Shown here: piece by piece, positions 42,805-52,310 of the stretch
Layout: the number at the start of each line of letters is the position of its first letter
Position numbering within the stretch: the first letter of the stretch is position 1
Source: Nitrospira sp.
Lineage (GTDB): Bacteria; Nitrospirota; Nitrospiria; Nitrospirales; Nitrospiraceae
Assembly (NCBI GenBank): GCA_016873455.1
Contig: VGXE01000011.1
Location: 1-54,998 of the forward strand
DNA: 54,998 nucleotides
Direction of reading: 5' to 3'
Notes under the pieces: model-generated
What the model saw: only the letters and a program-made list of their open reading frames with translations
The model's database searches: none
Told to the model about the DNA's origin: nothing
Made by a program: the position numbers and the translations under genes

Positions 42805-44032
42805 GCATGACTCCTTCGGCTTCCTCCGCCAGCTTGGCCGTCGCGGGTGACTGCATGACACCCAGTGCGCGCAGCAGCGATTCCACCAGCCGGGCATCAG
42901 CCTCTTCCATGTCCCGCAGATTGCTGATCCCACTTTGCTTGAGATCGATGTGCAGCACCCGGCTGGCTTTTCCCGGCTGCAGCGGCTCGAAGTACAGTGA
43001 GACCACGGCGTCGATGATGTTGAAGCCTTGTCCCATCAGGATGGGACTGATTTGCTGGGCAGCGAGACAGGCCAGCACATCGGGCACGTCTTTCTCCCCC
43101 GGCGGCTTGATCTGGTAGTCGCAGATCGGGGGATGGATGGCCCGCACTTTCGCCTGTGACAAACGGATGCGCTCAACCCGGTGTGCCGTCAGGTCACATT
43201 CGCTGTCATCGAAAAGCTCGAAGCCATCCCGCAGACGGTTCAGTAAAAACATCGGCTTCTCGATGTCCTGGGGCTGCAGCACCTGCTTGAATACATGCTT
43301 GCCGAGGTGCTCCAGCAAGGTCTGCTGTGTCTTTGCACCACCGGGCGCCAGCACATCAATCACCCCGCTGGCCGGGTAGATGACGACATCCATGGCCATG
43401 GGTGGTCTGACGTCACGCCAGTGCGCCCGGTTGTCGTCGCCAAATTCCAGCTGACGCTGGGCGTTGTCCTCAATGAGGATGCCCAGTTGCACGCCACCAT
43501 CCAGATGCCGGTCCAAGGTGTCGATCTGACAGGCGCGCGGCGTCCCCTTGCGCGGCGTGAATGCGGTGGCCAGTGCCACCTCGAGGGCGCGAATGTCTTC
43601 CTGGCCACGGAACAGCGCATCGACGGGCGGCACCTGCAAGCGTTTCCACCCACGCTTGCCAATGCGCAGGCACACCGCGTAGATGGCCTCGGCCGTGGCG
43701 AACAGGTCAGGCCAGTTGGCCATGACCCACAAGGCACGCTCGGCATCGCTGGAGAACTTCGTGAAATCCTCATGGATCGTGGAGTCTGGCGGTGCGGTGT
43801 TACGAAGGGCATCGACACCACGCCCGTTGCCCAAGTCGTGCACGCGCCGCAATTCGGCATAGACGGCTTCACCCTGTGCCGCAGGCAAGGCATCGATGAT
43901 GTCGATGACGCTGCTGATCAGATTGTCACCGGCAAGCTGGTCAGGCAGTTCCAGCTTGCGAGACTGAAAGTAAAACTCCCAAGTCCGTGCAGGGATTTGG
44001 CGAATGAGTTGACGGTAGTTGAAGGCGGCCAT
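42797..44032 (-). CDS. Unrecognised 411-residue protein of an accessory module
   Basis: A soluble protein with no membrane segment or signal peptide. I recognise no family. The N-terminal part is helical (YRQLIRQIPARTWEFYFQSRKLELPDQL); a beta-rich centre follows (DVVIYPASGVIDVLAPGGAKTQQTLLEHLG). No P-loop or obvious nuclease motif is seen. It is the first gene of a three-gene minus-strand run with the zinc-ribbon and DUF2188 genes, and is divergent from an XRE regulator. The C-terminus overlaps the next gene by eight bases. Confidence 0.65.
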   Translation of the reverse strand: MAAFNYRQLIRQIPARTWEFYFQSRKLELPDQLAGDNLISSVIDIIDALPAAQGEAVYAELRRVHDLGNGRGVDALRNTAPPDSTIHEDFTKFSSDAERALWVMANWPDLFATAEAIYAVCLRIGKRGWKRLQVPPVDALFRGQEDIRALEVALATAFTPRKGTPRACQIDTLDRHLDGGVQLGILIEDNAQRQLEFGDDNRAHWRDVRPPMAMDVVIYPASGVIDVLAPGGAKTQQTLLEHLGKHVFKQVLQPQDIEKPMFLLNRLRDGFELFDDSECDLTAHRVERIRLSQAKVRAIHPPICDYQIKPPGEKDVPDVLACLAAQQISPILMGQGFNIIDAVVSLYFEPLQPGKASRVLHIDLKQSGISNLRDMEEADARLVESLLRALGVMQSPATAKLAEEAEGVMHE

Positions 44033-44298
44033 CTTGTTTTTCCTTTTTGCTGGGCCGCCGTGCCGATGACTTCTTGTGTGCGCGAGAGGCCTGGGTTGGT
44101 TACACTGTTCTCAACACCGTATCGCACAACAAAGCAAAATGTATTTGTTCGCTATATCGGGTGTTCGATGGAATTTAACGGTGGATGATTGTGTTGTCAA
44201 GCCGGTGCGGATTCGTTCGAAATAACGTAATATCTCGGTCTGTGCAAAACGCTACCCGTCCCCTGTTTGCGTGGGGCTGAGAGAACACAGGAGAAACC
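44033..44298. promoter_or_regulatory. Divergent regulatory region between the trio and XRE
   Basis: The only intergenic space between two opposed transcription units, rich in short repeated words (TGTTCTCAACAC, TATTTGTTCGCTATAT, GTTCGAAATAAC). TTGTCA near 44193 is a possible minus-35 toward the XRE gene. Operators for the adjacent XRE protein are expected here; exact sites cannot be set by eye. Confidence 0.45.
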
Positions 44299-44625
44299 GT
44301 GGCAACCCCACTGGGTGACAAAATTCGCAGACTGCGCCGTGAGCAGAAGTTGAGTCTCGACGCACTGGCCGCCGCAGCCGGCATGAGCAAGAGCTATCTG
44401 TGGGAGTTGGAGAACAACGACGATGCCAACCCCACCATGGAAAAACTGGCCAGCATCGCCGCTGTCCTGAACGTCACGCCAGAGTTCCTGGCGCACAACG
44501 AGCTGGCAGACCAGCCGGAGGATGCCTTCGACAAGGCGTTCTTCCGCAACTACAAGACGCTCAAACCCGAGACCAAGCATCAGCTCCTTGAGATCCTGAA
44601 GACCCTCAAGAAAACCCAAGGATGA
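44299..44625 (+). CDS. XRE-family transcriptional regulator
   Basis: A 108-residue protein with a Cro/C1-type helix-turn-helix in residues 5-62 ([37 protein letters not shown]). The C-terminal 40 residues are helical and charged. Pairing of an XRE repressor with an ImmA/IrrE protease gene four bases downstream matches the ICE/phage-type regulatory module where the protease cleaves the repressor. Here the protease gene is broken, so the repressor may be uninducible. Confidence 0.9.
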   Translation: MATPLGDKIRRLRREQKLSLDALAAAAGMSKSYLWELENNDDANPTMEKLASIAAVLNVTPEFLAHNELADQPEDAFDKAFFRNYKTLKPETKHQLLEILKTLKKTQG

Positions 44626-45269
44626 GTGCCCCGCCCAACAAGCCGGCGCCTTGGGCCAACCGGCTGAACAAGCTCTTGGATCAGTTTCACGCCGTCCATG
44701 GAGGCGACCGATTCCCGGTCGATGTGGAAGCGCTGATTCGGGAAGTGCCGGGTACTTTCCAGACCGGCGAGCCGATCACCATTCAGGGCGAGGCGATGGA
44801 CCCGGAGTTCGAGGGGGCGCTGTTCAACCTGAATGCCGATGCGCAGGGCAAGGTCTTGTCGCTGGAAGAAAAGCCCCAGCAACCCAAATCCAACTACGCC
44901 GTCACAGGGCTCTACTTCTACGACAAGCAGGTGGTTGAACTGGCCAAGAGCCTCAAGCCATCACCCCGCGGCGAGCTGGAAATCACCGACCTCAACCGCC
45001 TGTATCTGGAACAGGGGCAGCTCAACGTGGAGATCATGGGCCGGGGCTACGCCTGGCTGGATACCGGCACCCACGAATCCCTGCTCGATGCCAGCCAGTT
45101 CATTGCCACCTTGGAAAACCGCCAGGGCCTCAAAGTGGCCTGTCCGGAAGAAATCGCCTATCGCCAAGGCTGGATCGCCGCCGAACAACTCCAGGTCCTG
45201 GCCCAACCGCTGACCAAAAACGGCTACGGCCAGTATCTGCTCAGAATCCTCAAGGAAAACGTATTCTGA
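44622..45269 (+). CDS. ImmA/IrrE N-terminus fused to RmlA C-terminus
   Basis: One open frame of 215 residues from two unrelated families. Residues 1-70 (ending [12 protein letters not shown]) match the N-terminus of ImmA/IrrE metallopeptidases; the catalytic HExxH that should follow is absent. From about residue 71 ([19 protein letters not shown] and on) the sequence is the C-terminal half of glucose-1-phosphate thymidylyltransferase RmlA ([47 protein letters not shown]), which lacks the N-terminal nucleotide-binding GGxGTRL and active-site Asp. Neither activity is expected. The start overlaps the XRE gene (ATGA); the stop overlaps rmlC. Confidence 0.85.
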   Translation: MSAPPNKPAPWANRLNKLLDQFHAVHGGDRFPVDVEALIREVPGTFQTGEPITIQGEAMDPEFEGALFNLNADAQGKVLSLEEKPQQPKSNYAVTGLYFYDKQVVELAKSLKPSPRGELEITDLNRLYLEQGQLNVEIMGRGYAWLDTGTHESLLDASQFIATLENRQGLKVACPEEIAYRQGWIAAEQLQVLAQPLTKNGYGQYLLRILKENVF

Positions 45270-45814
45270 TGAAGGCCACCCCGCTTGCAATCCCCGATGT
45301 CATCCTCATCGAACCCAAAGTGTTCGGAAACGAACGCGGCTTCTTTTTCGAGAGCTTCAACCAGGCGCAATTTGAACAAGCCATCGGCAAACCCGTGCAG
45401 TTCGTGCAAGACAACCACAGCCGCAGCGCCAAAAACGTGCTGCGTGGCCTGCACTATCAGACCCACCAGCCGCAAGGCAAACTGGTTCGCGTCGTGCAGG
45501 GCGAAGTCTTCGATGTGGCGGTCGACCTGCGCAAAAGCAGCAAAACCTTCGGACAGTGGGTGGGCGAAATCCTCTCCGCAGACAACAAGCGCCAGCTCTG
45601 GATCCCCGAAGGCTTTGCCCACGGTTTTGTGGTCTTGAGTGAAACCGCCGAGTTTCTCTACAAAACCACCGACTACTACGCGCCCGCCCATGAGCGCTGC
45701 ATTCTCTGGAACGACGCGACCCTCGCCATTCAATGGCCCGCCGGCATCCAGCCCATCCTCTCGGCAAAAGACGCCCAAGGGAAAGCATTTGTTGACGCGG
45801 AGGTTTTTGCTTGA
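45269..45814 (+). CDS. rmlC: dTDP-4-dehydrorhamnose 3,5-epimerase
   Basis: A 181-residue cupin-fold epimerase of the dTDP-L-rhamnose pathway, full length. Marks: PDVILIEPKVFGNERGFFFESFN, VLRGLHYQTHQPQGKLVRVVQGEVFDVAVDLR with the catalytic His in RGLHYQ, and EFLYKTTDYYAPAHER with the catalytic Tyr. It is the only complete rml gene here; rmlB and rmlD are missing and rmlA is truncated just upstream. Coupled to the RmlA remnant (TGATG) and to the permease gene downstream. Confidence 0.95.
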   Translation: MKATPLAIPDVILIEPKVFGNERGFFFESFNQAQFEQAIGKPVQFVQDNHSRSAKNVLRGLHYQTHQPQGKLVRVVQGEVFDVAVDLRKSSKTFGQWVGEILSADNKRQLWIPEGFAHGFVVLSETAEFLYKTTDYYAPAHERCILWNDATLAIQWPAGIQPILSAKDAQGKAFVDAEVFA

Positions 45815-46632
45815 TGCGCAGTTTCTCTGCCTCCCCCATCGAAATGTTCGCCAGCCTCTGGCGCCACCGCGAACTCATCAAGGCTTCCGCCAAGCGCGAG
45901 GTGCTGGGGCGCTACCGCGGCTCCTTCCTCGGCGTGCTCTGGTCGTTCTTCAATCCGCTCTTCATGCTTGCGGTTTACACCTTCGTTTTCAGCGTCGTTT
46001 TCCAGGCGCGCTGGGGCGGGGGCAGTGGCTCGAAAACCGAATTTGCGCTGGTGCTCTTCGCCGGCCTGCTTGTCTTCAACCTGTTTGCCGAGTGCATCAA
46101 CCGGGCGCCGGGCTTGATTCTTTCAAACGCCAACTACGTGAAAAAGGTCGTTTTCCCGCTGGAGATTCTTCCCTTCGTCGGCTTGCTGTCGGCGCTGTTT
46201 CACACCCTGATCAGCCTTGGCGTTTGGCTGATTGCCTACACCCTCTTCTTCGGCATTCCGCACCTCACCGTGTTCTATCTGCCGCTGGTGCTGCTGCCGT
46301 TCTGCCTTTTCCTGATGGGCCTGAGTTGGGCCTTGGCATCGCTTGGGGTGTTCCTGCGCGACGTGTCGCAGTTCATCGGGCTGCTGACAACCGCCCTGAT
46401 GTTCCTCAGCCCCATTTTTTACCCCGCTACCGCGTTGCCTGAGGACTACCGCCACATTCTCTACCTCAACCCGCTGACCACCGTGGTCGAACAAACGCGC
46501 GACGTGCTGTTCTGGGGCAAGACGCCGGATTTGTTCATGCTAGGAATTTACTGTGTGGTGACTCTGGGAATTGCCTGGCTGGGCTTTGCGTGGTTCCAGA
46601 AGACGAGGAAAGGGTTTGCCGATGTCCTCTGA
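45814..46632 (+). CDS. ABC-2 polysaccharide export permease (Wzm type)
   Basis: A 272-residue inner-membrane protein with about six helices, of the Wzm/KpsM type. The N-terminal LIKASAKREVLGRYRGSFLGVLWSFFNPLFMLAVYTFVFS is characteristic, as is the PIFYPATALPEDYRHILYLNPLTTVVEQTRDVLFWG segment. With the Wzt gene it would export complete O-antigen chains across the inner membrane. Start at the ATG at 45814; the upstream TTG gives one extra residue only. The stop overlaps the wzt start by 11 bases. Confidence 0.92.
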   Translation: MRSFSASPIEMFASLWRHRELIKASAKREVLGRYRGSFLGVLWSFFNPLFMLAVYTFVFSVVFQARWGGGSGSKTEFALVLFAGLLVFNLFAECINRAPGLILSNANYVKKVVFPLEILPFVGLLSALFHTLISLGVWLIAYTLFFGIPHLTVFYLPLVLLPFCLFLMGLSWALASLGVFLRDVSQFIGLLTTALMFLSPIFYPATALPEDYRHILYLNPLTTVVEQTRDVLFWGKTPDLFMLGIYCVVTLGIAWLGFAWFQKTRKGFADVL

Positions 46633-47971
46633 AATTGCTATCAAGGTCGAGAACCTCAGCAAGTGCTATCAGATTTATGACCAACCACGGGATAGGCTAA
46701 AACAGTTCTTGCTGCCGCGCCTGCGGCGCCTTGTCGGCTTGTCGCCAAAACAGCATTATCAAGAATTCTGGGCGCTGAAAGATGTTTCGTTCGAGGTCAA
46801 GAAAGGCGAAACCGTCGGCATCATCGGACGCAACGGCAGCGGAAAATCGACGCTGTTGCAAATGATCTGTGGAACACTCACCCCAACATCAGGCAGTGTC
46901 ACCACTCATGGGCGCATTGCGGCGCTGTTGGAGCTTGGATCAGGCTTCAACCCGGATTTCACCGGGCGAGAAAACGTGTACATGAATGCCGCGATTCTTG
47001 GCCTGTCGAAAGATGAGATCGATGCCCGGTTTGATGAAATCGCTGCATTTGCGGACATTGGTGAATTTATCGAACGGCCTGTGAAAACCTACTCCAGCGG
47101 GATGATGGTGCGACTTGCGTTTGCTGTGCAGGCGCAAGTAGAGCCGAATATCTTGATCGTCGATGAAGCATTGGCGGTGGGTGACGCGAAATTTCAAGCG
47201 AGATGCTTTGAACGTCTCAAGCAATTAAAGGAAGGCGGCACAAGCATATTGCTCGTCACCCACTCGAGCGAGCAGATTGTTACGCACTGCACCAAGGCGA
47301 TCCTGCTCAACGAGGGAGTGCAACTGGAGACCGGCAAGCCGAAGCAGGTGGTCAACCGTTATCTTGACCTCTTGTTCGGCAAGGAAAAGCGGGCTCTGCC
47401 GACGGCCGCTGCTAGCACGCACGAAGCGAGCGGGGCGGCGGCTGCCGACAGAAGTGCTCTTGGCCTGAGCCGCAGCGACGATGTGTTCGCCACGCGCCAT
47501 GGCTACAACCCGCATGAATACCGCTGGGGTGACGGCACCGCCAGCATCCTAGACTTCCACTTGGCCGCCGATGGCCTGGCCTACCCATCAGTGGTGGCGA
47601 CCGGCCAGCGGATCACGCTGGCGGTCACGGTCAAGTTCCATGCGCAGTTTTACCGCCCCATCCTCGGCATCACGATCAAGACCAAGGAAGGGGTGACGGT
47701 GTATGGAGTCAACTCGGAAACGCTGGAATGCGCGCCCTTCCATGAACTAGGGCGCAGCGGTTCGGTGATGCAAGCCGATGCCTCGTTCGTGTGCCGATTG
47801 GCGCCGGGCGATTATTTCATCTCGTTGGGGATTGCGTCGAAGGAAGGCGAGGAAGTCGTTCCGCATGACCGCCGCTACGATTCAATACATTTGCAGGTGG
47901 GTCCGAACACGGTGATGTTCGGCTTAGTAGATCTGGAATTTAATATGACGGCAAAAGAGATTCTGGCATGA
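46622..47971 (+). CDS. Polysaccharide ABC transporter ATPase with C-terminal sugar-binding domain (Wzt type)
   Basis: A 449-residue protein. The ATPase domain (1-260) has Walker A GRNGSGKST, the signature YSSGMMVRLAFAV, Walker B ILIVDEALAVGD and the H-loop. Residues about 290-449 (SILDFHLAADGLAYPSVVATGQRITLAVTVKFHAQFYRPILGITIKTKEGVTVYGVNS, in blocks) form the beta-sandwich that in Wzt proteins recognises the modified non-reducing end of the O-antigen. That points to a chain-terminating modification made by a neighbour; the next gene fits that need. Confidence 0.93.
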   Translation: MSSEIAIKVENLSKCYQIYDQPRDRLKQFLLPRLRRLVGLSPKQHYQEFWALKDVSFEVKKGETVGIIGRNGSGKSTLLQMICGTLTPTSGSVTTHGRIAALLELGSGFNPDFTGRENVYMNAAILGLSKDEIDARFDEIAAFADIGEFIERPVKTYSSGMMVRLAFAVQAQVEPNILIVDEALAVGDAKFQARCFERLKQLKEGGTSILLVTHSSEQIVTHCTKAILLNEGVQLETGKPKQVVNRYLDLLFGKEKRALPTAAASTHEASGAAAADRSALGLSRSDDVFATRHGYNPHEYRWGDGTASILDFHLAADGLAYPSVVATGQRITLAVTVKFHAQFYRPILGITIKTKEGVTVYGVNSETLECAPFHELGRSGSVMQADASFVCRLAPGDYFISLGIASKEGEEVVPHDRRYDSIHLQVGPNTVMFGLVDLEFNMTAKEILA

Positions 47972-50900
47972 GGGCATTATTGGAACGTGCGGGCTATGCG
48001 CTCAATACGGAACATAACATATGGATCGCCCCCGACTTTGGCGGTATTGCCTACAGCGACGGCGACGAAGTAGAGGAGCGCATCGCGCGCGCCGTTCGCC
48101 TGGTCAGCGACGTCTCGGTACTTTCGGCGGAGTTGCGCCAGCATTGCATCGACTGGCCGTCGCTATACCACCTGGGCAGTCTGCGCGCCAACCTGATGCG
48201 CCCGTTTGGCCAGCTGCTGCGCGGCGCTGAAGTGTTGGAAATCGGCGCCGGCTGCGGTGCGATTACGCGTTACATTGGTGAAGCAGGTGCCAATTTGCTG
48301 GCGTTGGAAGGCAGCCCGCGGCGCGCTTCGATTGCACGAGATCGATCGCGCGAACTTGAAAACGTGACCGTGCTCTGCGAGAAGTTCGACCAATTCAAGT
48401 GCCTGCATCAGTTCGACGTGATCACTCTGATCGGAGTTCTCGAATATGCCAACATGTTCACCGAAGGTGAGAATCCGCCTCTGCAGATGCTGCAGCGCGT
48501 GCGCAGCCTACTCAAACCGGGTGGTCGCCTGATCATTGCGATCGAAAACCAGTATGGCCTGAAGTATTTCGCTGGTCCGCCGGAAGACCATCTCGGCCAA
48601 GCGATGATCGGGATTGAAGGTCGTTATCGCGCGGACCTGCCCCAAACCTTTGGCCGAAAAGTACTGAGTAAGCTGCTGGTAAACGCGGGCTTCTCGTCAA
48701 CGGAATTCTTAGCCCCTTATCCCGACTATAAGTTGCCTGTTTCGATTGTCACCGAACAAGGCTTCGCCGATGCCGGCTTCGATGCCGCCGCCCTGGCCTG
48801 GCAAAGCGTGCGGCACGATCCGCAGATGCCTGCGCTGAAGAACTTTTCGATGGAACTAGCTTATTCTGAAATCATTGCCAATGGTCTGGGCATGGATATG
48901 GCCAATTCTTTCCTGGTGGTCGCTTCGCCGGAGGGAGCGAAAGCGATTGAGCCGGATGTGCTGGCCTACCATTACAGCTCTGACCGGTTGCCGAAATATT
49001 GCAAAGAAGCCCGGTTTGTGCGCAGCGGCAATGCTTCGGTGGAGGTGCACTATCACCGACTGGGCGCGGCATGCGGACAGGCGGGTTCGTCGGTGGTGAA
49101 GTTCATCTTGCCCGAATCGGACCAGTATGTGTTTGGCAAGGTACTGTCGCTGGAATTCATCCAGATCGTCATGCACGACGGCTGGACCTATCAGCAGGTG
49201 GCAGGTTTCATAAGCCGCTATCTGGCGATCCTGGCCAGGTTCGGCGCGTTTCCTGAGAGCGGCGGCCCGATTGTTTCGGCTTATACGGAGGTCGCAGGGC
49301 GCTTCTTTGACGTCATCCCACAAAACATCGTGGTGCGCGCCGATGGCAGCACAGCGTTGATCGATACCGAGTGGCAGCTGGAACGGCCGATCGAGATTGG
49401 ACACTTGCTGTTCCGCTCCCTGTTAGCCCTGATTAATTGCATGACCCGCTTCGGCCACCCTGCGCAACATGCAGACGGCGTGACGCGTCAGCAATTCATC
49501 GATGACGTGCTGACGGAGCTGGGCCTGTCGTTGCAGGACGCAGACTATGACCGCTATATCGCCTTTGAGTCCGACATCCAGCAGGCGGTTACCGGTCGCC
49601 CGGCTGCGCTGTTTGCCGACTGGGGCCGGCAGAATCAACTGCCGCTGCAGACGCTGTCCCAGGGCTACGAGGAACGGGTCACTGAAGTAGGGCACCTGCG
49701 CTATATCATCGGTGAACGCGACAAGGCTATCGTCGGCCTGCAGCAAGATTTAGCCGAAGGCGCGATGCAGGTGCAACAGTTGACGCAAGCCGTGGCTGAA
49801 CGCGACGGGACAGTCGGCCACCTGTGCGAACTGCTACACCAGCGCGAAGCCGCGTTCATGAGCATCATCAACTCCCGCTCCTGGTGGTTGACTAAACCCT
49901 ACCGCTGGGTGGGGCGCATGCTGCGCGGTGACATTGCAGGCGCGGCCGACCCGTTCCAGAAGTTACTGGGCATCAAAAAGGATGGTCAGGCGCCTGCAGC
50001 TGCGGGGCCAGCCGACATCGTCGTTCCAGACCCGATTGCACCTACCCATACCATGTCGGTGATCCTGCCGGTATATCGTGGCATCGACATGACGCGCCGC
50101 TGCATCGAGGCCGCCATGCCGGGCGTGCTGGGGATGAAAGGCGCGGTGCTGTTGGCCATTAACGACGGTAGTCCGGAGCAGGGTATGCAAGCCATGCTCG
50201 AATCGCTGGTGGAAATTTGGCCAGGGCGCTTCGAAGTGCTCGAAAACCCGGTGAACCTGGGCTTCGTGGGCACCGTCAACCGCGGCATGGCGCATTTCCC
50301 GTCGCAAGACGTGGTGTTGCTGAACAGCGATGTAATCGTTCCTGACGATTGGCTGAAGCGCTTGCAGGTGGAGGCATACTCCCACCCGCGTATCGCTACC
50401 GTAACGCCATTCTCCAACAACGCCACCATCTGCAGTTTCCCTAACTTCCTAGAAGAGAATCCGCTAGCGTTCAATCTCGACGTCCACACAATCGACGCCG
50501 TGTTCCGCCTGTCGCATTTGCCGTGTGTCTCGGCGCCGACTGGCATCGGCTTCTGCATGTTCATCCGTCGCGCCTGCCTGGATCAGATTGGCTACTTGAA
50601 TACCGAGAAATTTGGCCATGGCTACGGTGAGGAGAACGATCTGTGCCAGCGCGCGATCAAGGCGGGCTGGCTCAACATCCTGTCGCCCAATATGTATGCC
50701 TTCCATGAGGGCGGCGTCAGTTTCTCCATCGACAAGCAAGCCCTGGTCGATCGTGCCATGGGCGTGCTCGACAGCCTGCACCCTAACTATCACGCCGATG
50801 TTCAGGCCTTCATCCAGCGCGACCCCTTACGCCTGGCGCGCGTCGAACGCTACCTGCAATTGTTGGCGAAGCTGACGTTGCCGAAAGTGCTGCATGTGTC

Positions 50901-52230
50901 GCACGGTCTCGGCGGCGGTGTTGGCCAGCACATCGAAGAATTGGCTGGCTATTTCGACCAAGGCGCGGCACATCTAGTGCTGGCGCCACAAGACGGTCCC
51001 AACGTGGTGAGCCTCAGCCTGCGAGCGTGCAAGCTGACCGACAAGCTGCTGTTCAACATGCCGGGCGATTATGCCAGGCTGCGCAATTTACTGGAGCAGG
51101 TGGGTATCTGTGCGGTGCATTACCACCATACCTATAACCTCGATCCAGTGCTGCAAAACCTGTCCCGCGATCTGCACGCGACAACGCTGTTGACGGCACA
51201 CGATTACTTTTGGCTCAACGCGAATCCAACGCTGACTGATGTTGACGGCCGTTTCCCAGGGCAATACGTGGATGATCTGCAAAATCCGCTGTATCCGCTG
51301 CCGACCGGCGTCACGGCAGTGCAGTGGCGCGAAAAACTGCGGCCGCTGATCGAGCAGGCGGACTGCGTGATCTTCCCGAGCAATGCCACCAGAGCCCTGT
51401 TCGGCGATATGTACCGGCTCAAGCATGATGTCGTGGCGCCGCATGTGGAATCACACCTGGACGTGCGGCAAGCGCCGCGCCTACTGGTCGTCAAGCAGCA
51501 CTATGTGGTTGGCGTACTGGGCGCGGTTGGTCGCGAAAAGGGAGCTGACGTGCTCGAAAAGTTGGCGATGATGGCGCACAGCCAGGGAGCGCGCTTTTCC
51601 TTCAAGTTGATCGGCTACTCCTATCGGCAATTGAGCGCAGTAGAAACCACGGGCCCCTACAAGGTTGAGAATTTGTCGGCGCTGATCGAACAGCATGATG
51701 TTGACCTCATCATGTTCCCCGCCCAGTGTCCGGAAACCTATAGCTATACACTGAGCCATGCACTGGCATCGGGCTTGCCGATCATTGCGCCAAACCTCGG
51801 CGCCTTTCCTGAGCGCCTATCGGGTCGTGCCTGCGCCACGCTGTTCGATCACATGGAGCCGGTGTCCGAGCTCTATCGTCGCATCGGTGATTTCATCGGC
51901 GCACTTGAATCCGGTACCGTTTGCGCGCCAGTGTTCCCTGGCGACAAATCGCAGCCGGAATTCTACGACCGCGATTACCTGCCCCTGCTGGCAAGTGCGC
52001 TCAAGCCGCCTAGAAGCGGCAAACTTTCATTCGAATTCGGCGAGTCACAGATTGTCCGTGGCCCACTGAACAAAACTGGCTGGCGCAACGCCGCGCTGCG
52101 TGGTTTGTGGTGGTTGCAGACACATCCGTCCCTGCGCTGGGTCAGTTCAGCGATTCCGTACAATTTCAAACGCACAGTCAAGCGTTCGCTGAGCCGTAGC
52201 CCGATGCACGATACCGTTATCAAGCCTTGA
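47968..52230 (+). CDS. Methyltransferase / kinase-like / coiled-coil / GT2 / GT4 multidomain protein
   Basis: A 1420-residue cytoplasmic protein. Domains by eye: SAM methyltransferase (about 70-240, motif I EVLEIGAGCGAITRYIGE at 88-104); a kinase-like region (about 330-540) with a plausible catalytic loop D448-x4-N453 (FDVIPQNIVV) and metal Asp466 (LIDTEWQL); a coiled coil (567-632); a GT2 glycosyltransferase (about 696-930; MSVILPVYRG, NDGS and the DXD-like NSDV); a GT4-type GT-B domain (about 972-1345; HVSHGLGGGVGQHIEEL). Methyltransferase, kinase and coiled coil in this order recall WbdD, the capping and length-control enzyme of O9a-type O-antigens; the added two glycosyltransferases are unusual. 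It starts four bases before the wzt stop. I think it is a fused assembly-and-capping enzyme; kinase activity is not proven. Confidence 0.85.
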   Translation: MRALLERAGYALNTEHNIWIAPDFGGIAYSDGDEVEERIARAVRLVSDVSVLSAELRQHCIDWPSLYHLGSLRANLMRPFGQLLRGAEVLEIGAGCGAITRYIGEAGANLLALEGSPRRASIARDRSRELENVTVLCEKFDQFKCLHQFDVITLIGVLEYANMFTEGENPPLQMLQRVRSLLKPGGRLIIAIENQYGLKYFAGPPEDHLGQAMIGIEGRYRADLPQTFGRKVLSKLLVNAGFSSTEFLAPYPDYKLPVSIVTEQGFADAGFDAAALAWQSVRHDPQMPALKNFSMELAYSEIIANGLGMDMANSFLVVASPEGAKAIEPDVLAYHYSSDRLPKYCKEARFVRSGNASVEVHYHRLGAACGQAGSSVVKFILPESDQYVFGKVLSLEFIQIVMHDGWTYQQVAGFISRYLAILARFGAFPESGGPIVSAYTEVAGRFFDVIPQNIVVRADGSTALIDTEWQLERPIEIGHLLFRSLLALINCMTRFGHPAQHADGVTRQQFIDDVLTELGLSLQDADYDRYIAFESDIQQAVTGRPAALFADWGRQNQLPLQTLSQGYEERVTEVGHLRYIIGERDKAIVGLQQDLAEGAMQVQQLTQAVAERDGTVGHLCELLHQREAAFMSIINSRSWWLTKPYRWVGRMLRGDIAGAADPFQKLLGIKKDGQAPAAAGPADIVVPDPIAPTHTMSVILPVYRGIDMTRRCIEAAMPGVLGMKGAVLLAINDGSPEQGMQAMLESLVEIWPGRFEVLENPVNLGFVGTVNRGMAHFPSQDVVLLNSDVIVPDDWLKRLQVEAYSHPRIATVTPFSNNATICSFPNFLEENPLAFNLDVHTIDAVFRLSHLPCVSAPTGIGFCMFIRRACLDQIGYLNTEKFGHGYGEENDLCQRAIKAGWLNILSPNMYAFHEGGVSFSIDKQALVDRAMGVLDSLHPNYHADVQAFIQRDPLRLARVERYLQLLAKLTLPKVLHVSHGLGGGVGQHIEELAGYFDQGAAHLVLAPQDGPNVVSLSLRACKLTDKLLFNMPGDYARLRNLLEQVGICAVHYHHTYNLDPVLQNLSRDLHATTLLTAHDYFWLNANPTLTDVDGRFPGQYVDDLQNPLYPLPTGVTAVQWREKLRPLIEQADCVIFPSNATRALFGDMYRLKHDVVAPHVESHLDVRQAPRLLVVKQHYVVGVLGAVGREKGADVLEKLAMMAHSQGARFSFKLIGYSYRQLSAVETTGPYKVENLSALIEQHDVDLIMFPAQCPETYSYTLSHALASGLPIIAPNLGAFPERLSGRACATLFDHMEPVSELYRRIGDFIGALESGTVCAPVFPGDKSQPEFYDRDYLPLLASALKPPRSGKLSFEFGESQIVRGPLNKTGWRNAALRGLWWLQTHPSLRWVSSAIPYNFKRTVKRSLSRSPMHDTVIKP

Positions 52231-52310
52231 CACTAACCTGAATCGTAACGATATCTGCCCTGCTAAAAATAATCCGCGTTTCCATCTTACTTTGAGGCGG
52301 CTCACCGCCC

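Noticed and set aside
43295-44188. 297-codon plus-strand frame opposite the 411-residue protein
   Set aside because: The minus frame has translational overlap with its neighbour; the plus frame lacks a ribosome site and domain.
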